A DNA stretch of 19,320 nucleotides from Angelakisella sp. (lineage in GTDB: Bacteria; Bacillota; Clostridia; Oscillospirales; Ruminococcaceae). A program made the position numbers and the translations under genes. The stretch covers positions 1 through 19,320 of the forward strand of contig JAAWEO010000020.1 of assembly GCA_022794295.1 (NCBI GenBank), read 5' to 3'. Under the pieces are notes generated by a model. It had not been told where the DNA came from and did not search any database. It was given only the letters and a program-made list of their open reading frames with translations. Shown in pieces: positions 18,072 to 19,320 of the stretch (position 1 is the stretch's first letter; each line of letters starts with the position of its first letter).

Positions 18072-18848
18072 GTGACCATTATTACTTTGAAGCTGCTGGG
18101 GATCTGCTCCATGGTGTGGGACCATTTCAGCTGCATCTTTCCCCTACCGTTGCTTCTCCCCGGCCTTCGGCCTCCGTTTTCCCACCTGCTGCCCTACTTC
18201 GGGCGGCTGGCCGCTCCCATTTTCCTCTATACCCTGGTCAGCGGCTTTCGCCATACCGGCAGCCGCAAAAGGTATGCCGGCCGGCTGCTGGCCTTCGCCG
18301 CCCTCTCCCAGCCGCCCTATTGGCTGTTTTTCTGCGGCGAGGCCCGCCGGTACGGCCAGCCTCTCCCCTCCTTTGGGGAGACGGGATGCAACATCCTTTT
18401 TACGCTGTTTCTTGGCCTGGTGATGCTGGAGCTGGTGGAGCGGCTTCGGTATTCCAACCCGGCAGCAGCGGCTCTTGCAGCTGCAGCGTGTATGCTCCTG
18501 GCCCGTGCTTTGGACCTTGAAGGCCGGGAGGGGTATCTGCTGATCCTCCTGACCCTTTATTTTCTTACAGACGGAAAGAAACGGCCCCGCTGGCTGGAGC
18601 TTCTGCTTCTCCTGCTTGCAGCGGTGCTGGGACGGTGGCGGCTGCTCCTTCTAGCTGCCGAAGCCGGTATGCGTTCCACTGTTTTGCTCAATACCCTGGG
18701 GCCCTTCCTGGGGCTGGCTCTCGCCTTTTTCGCCTGCAGCGGCAAAAAAGGGAGCTGCTCCCGGCGGCTCCAATGGGGGATGTACCTTTTCTATCCCCTG
18801 CACCTCCTGGCACTGGGCCTGGCGGGACTGATGCTCCCGCCTATGTAA
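18072..18848 (+). CDS. TraX family membrane protein
   Basis: The 258-residue protein matches the TraX pattern: an N-terminal LKLLGICSMVWDHFSCIF with the conserved D-H pair, then FGRLAAPIFLYTLVSGFRHT and R-YAGRLLAFAALSQPPYW, several hydrophobic helices, and a C-terminal LQWGMYLFYPLHLLALGLAG. TraX was first known from F plasmid pilin acetylation. Chromosomal relatives are thought to be membrane acyltransferases, perhaps acting on the cell envelope. The start is GTG 18072, with only a weak GGCGGTGATC ribosome binding site. It lies 11 bp after the BlaR1-like gene, so the sensor pair probably controls it: a possible envelope-modification response. Confidence 0.88.
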   Translation: MTIITLKLLGICSMVWDHFSCIFPLPLLLPGLRPPFSHLLPYFGRLAAPIFLYTLVSGFRHTGSRKRYAGRLLAFAALSQPPYWLFFCGEARRYGQPLPSFGETGCNILFTLFLGLVMLELVERLRYSNPAAAALAAAACMLLARALDLEGREGYLLILLTLYFLTDGKKRPRWLELLLLLLAAVLGRWRLLLLAAEAGMRSTVLLNTLGPFLGLALAFFACSGKKGSCSRRLQWGMYLFYPLHLLALGLAGLMLPPM

Positions 18849-18850
18849 CA

Positions 18851-18881
18851 GGGACCCCCTCAGAAAAATCGAGGGGGTCCC
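18851..18881. terminator. Terminator between traX-like gene and the small leftward gene
   Basis: GGGACCCCCTC (18851-18861) pairs with GAGGGGGTCCC (18871-18881). The stem is strong, but U-tracts are short on both sides, so it may act in either direction. Confidence 0.75.
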
Positions 18882-18907
18882 TTGTTATATCAGGTCTTGC
18901 GATGGGA

Positions 18908-19138
18908 TCAGAACAGTCCCTTTACCACACCCAGCACGTCTCCTAGGTCGGCGGTAGCCAGCTTGGCCTTTACCGCAGCCACAACGGGCTTCAGCTGCTC
19001 GTCGGGAAGATCGATGCCGGTCAGGGTCTCCAGGGTCTTGATCGGATCGTCCTGGAATCTTTTCAGCAGGGCCGGGTCCTTTTTCAGCTTCTCCACGATT
19101 TCTTCTGCCTTTGCCTTAATGTCAAAATTCAGTTCCAT
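18908..19138 (-). CDS. Small helical protein resembling RiPP-leader-type peptides
   Basis: The 76-residue protein has the pattern KAEEIVEKLKKDPALLKRFQ, then DP-K-LE-LTGIDLPDEQL and a C-terminal helix ending GDVLGVVKGLF. The DPALL-RF-DDP-K-LE-LTGI-LPDE layout recalls Nif11/NHLP-type leader peptides of ribosomal natural products, but there is no Gly-Gly cleavage site or Cys/Ser/Thr-rich core, and no modification enzyme is nearby. Related small proteins in Clostridia are usually left as hypothetical. ATG 19138 has AAAAGGAG upstream. It has its own promoter and a hairpin-bearing leader. The function is unknown. Confidence 0.7.
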   Translation of the reverse strand: MELNFDIKAKAEEIVEKLKKDPALLKRFQDDPIKTLETLTGIDLPDEQLKPVVAAVKAKLATADLGDVLGVVKGLF

Positions 19139-19173
19139 CCCATGATTCTCCTTTTTGTGTCAGTTTTTGTTTT

Positions 19174-19251
19174 CATGATACCGGAATGGGAGGCAAGCTG
19201 GTATCATGGCCGCTTTGCGGACATTATACCATGAATTTGCCCGTTTTTCAA
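19174..19251 (-). promoter_or_regulatory. Promoter and hairpin leader of the small helical protein gene
   Basis: On the minus strand, TTGAAA (19251-19246), a 17-bp spacer and a perfect TATAAT (19228-19223). In the leader, GGTATCATG (19200-19208) and CATGATACC (19174-19182) are perfect complements around a 17-base loop, between the start of transcription and the ribosome binding site. Another perfect inverted repeat, CTTGAAAA with TTTTCAAG (19254-19261 and 19270-19277), lies just upstream of the -35. Confidence 0.75.
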
Positions 19252-19320
19252 CGCTTGAAAACCCCGATATTTTCAAGGTTGTTCAATATATAATGCTGTG
19301 TGAAGCGGGCGAAAAATGGG

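Overview
The window is a Firmicutes chromosome segment. It is probably from a moderately GC-rich gut Clostridia lineage of the Oscillospiraceae type. This is inferred from strong GGAGG-type ribosome binding sites, sigma-A promoters with 17-bp spacers, the families present (DUF3102, DUF2089, BlaI/BlaR1, TraX, Uma2) and GC-rich housekeeping codons. It has two parts: the right end of an integrated temperate element (1 to about 11,390) and ordinary host chromosome (about 11,391 to 19,320). The junction is a tRNA-Ser(GGA) gene on the minus strand. Its 3' end faces a tyrosine integrase gene, as expected for integration into a tRNA 3' end. The left end of the element lies outside the window. No structural phage genes are visible, so prophage is likely but an integrative element is not excluded.

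Element layout. The immunity region (7832-8977) has a Cro-like XRE gene transcribed leftward and an S24-peptidase CI/LexA-like repressor transcribed rightward, with repeated operator-like motifs between them. Rightward of the repressor come a Uma2-type nuclease gene and an integration operon: a small ORF, a ribbon-helix-helix protein and the integrase. Leftward of cro runs a long early operon of small minus-strand genes. It ends in a DUF3102 protein (1040-2638) and a possible DUF669-like protein (615-974). Several of these genes are shorter than 60 codons and easily missed (4081-4224, 6900-7067, 7609-7788).

The most unusual region is 5961-7832. Three tandem cassettes interrupt the early operon. 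Each has a rightward AT-rich cargo gene (6083-6262, 6706-6918, 7286-7660) facing a leftward early gene (6264-6467, 6900-7067, 7609-7788); two of the pairs overlap at their 3' ends and the third is 1 bp apart. The cassettes are joined by a repeated module: a rightward terminator, a truncated copy of the cro 3' end (nearly lost in the first joint), a TTGCCT-N17-TAWCCT promoter-like element, and a short hairpin whose stem covaries between copies. The cargo genes look like morons expressed in the lysogen, and their transcripts would be antisense to the early genes. A related arrangement lies at 2967-3354, where two XRE-type genes of opposite strand overlap by 110 bp beside a pair of 19-bp palindromic operators.

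Host side. After tRNA-Ser come asnS, then leftward genes for a ZIP metal transporter, a membrane protein, a DUF2089 regulator that probably controls itself, an SGNH hydrolase and a half-size EamA transporter. A rightward blaI-blaR1-traX operon follows, with two GACTA-N6-TAGTC operators at its promoter. A small leftward helical protein gene with a hairpin leader closes the window.
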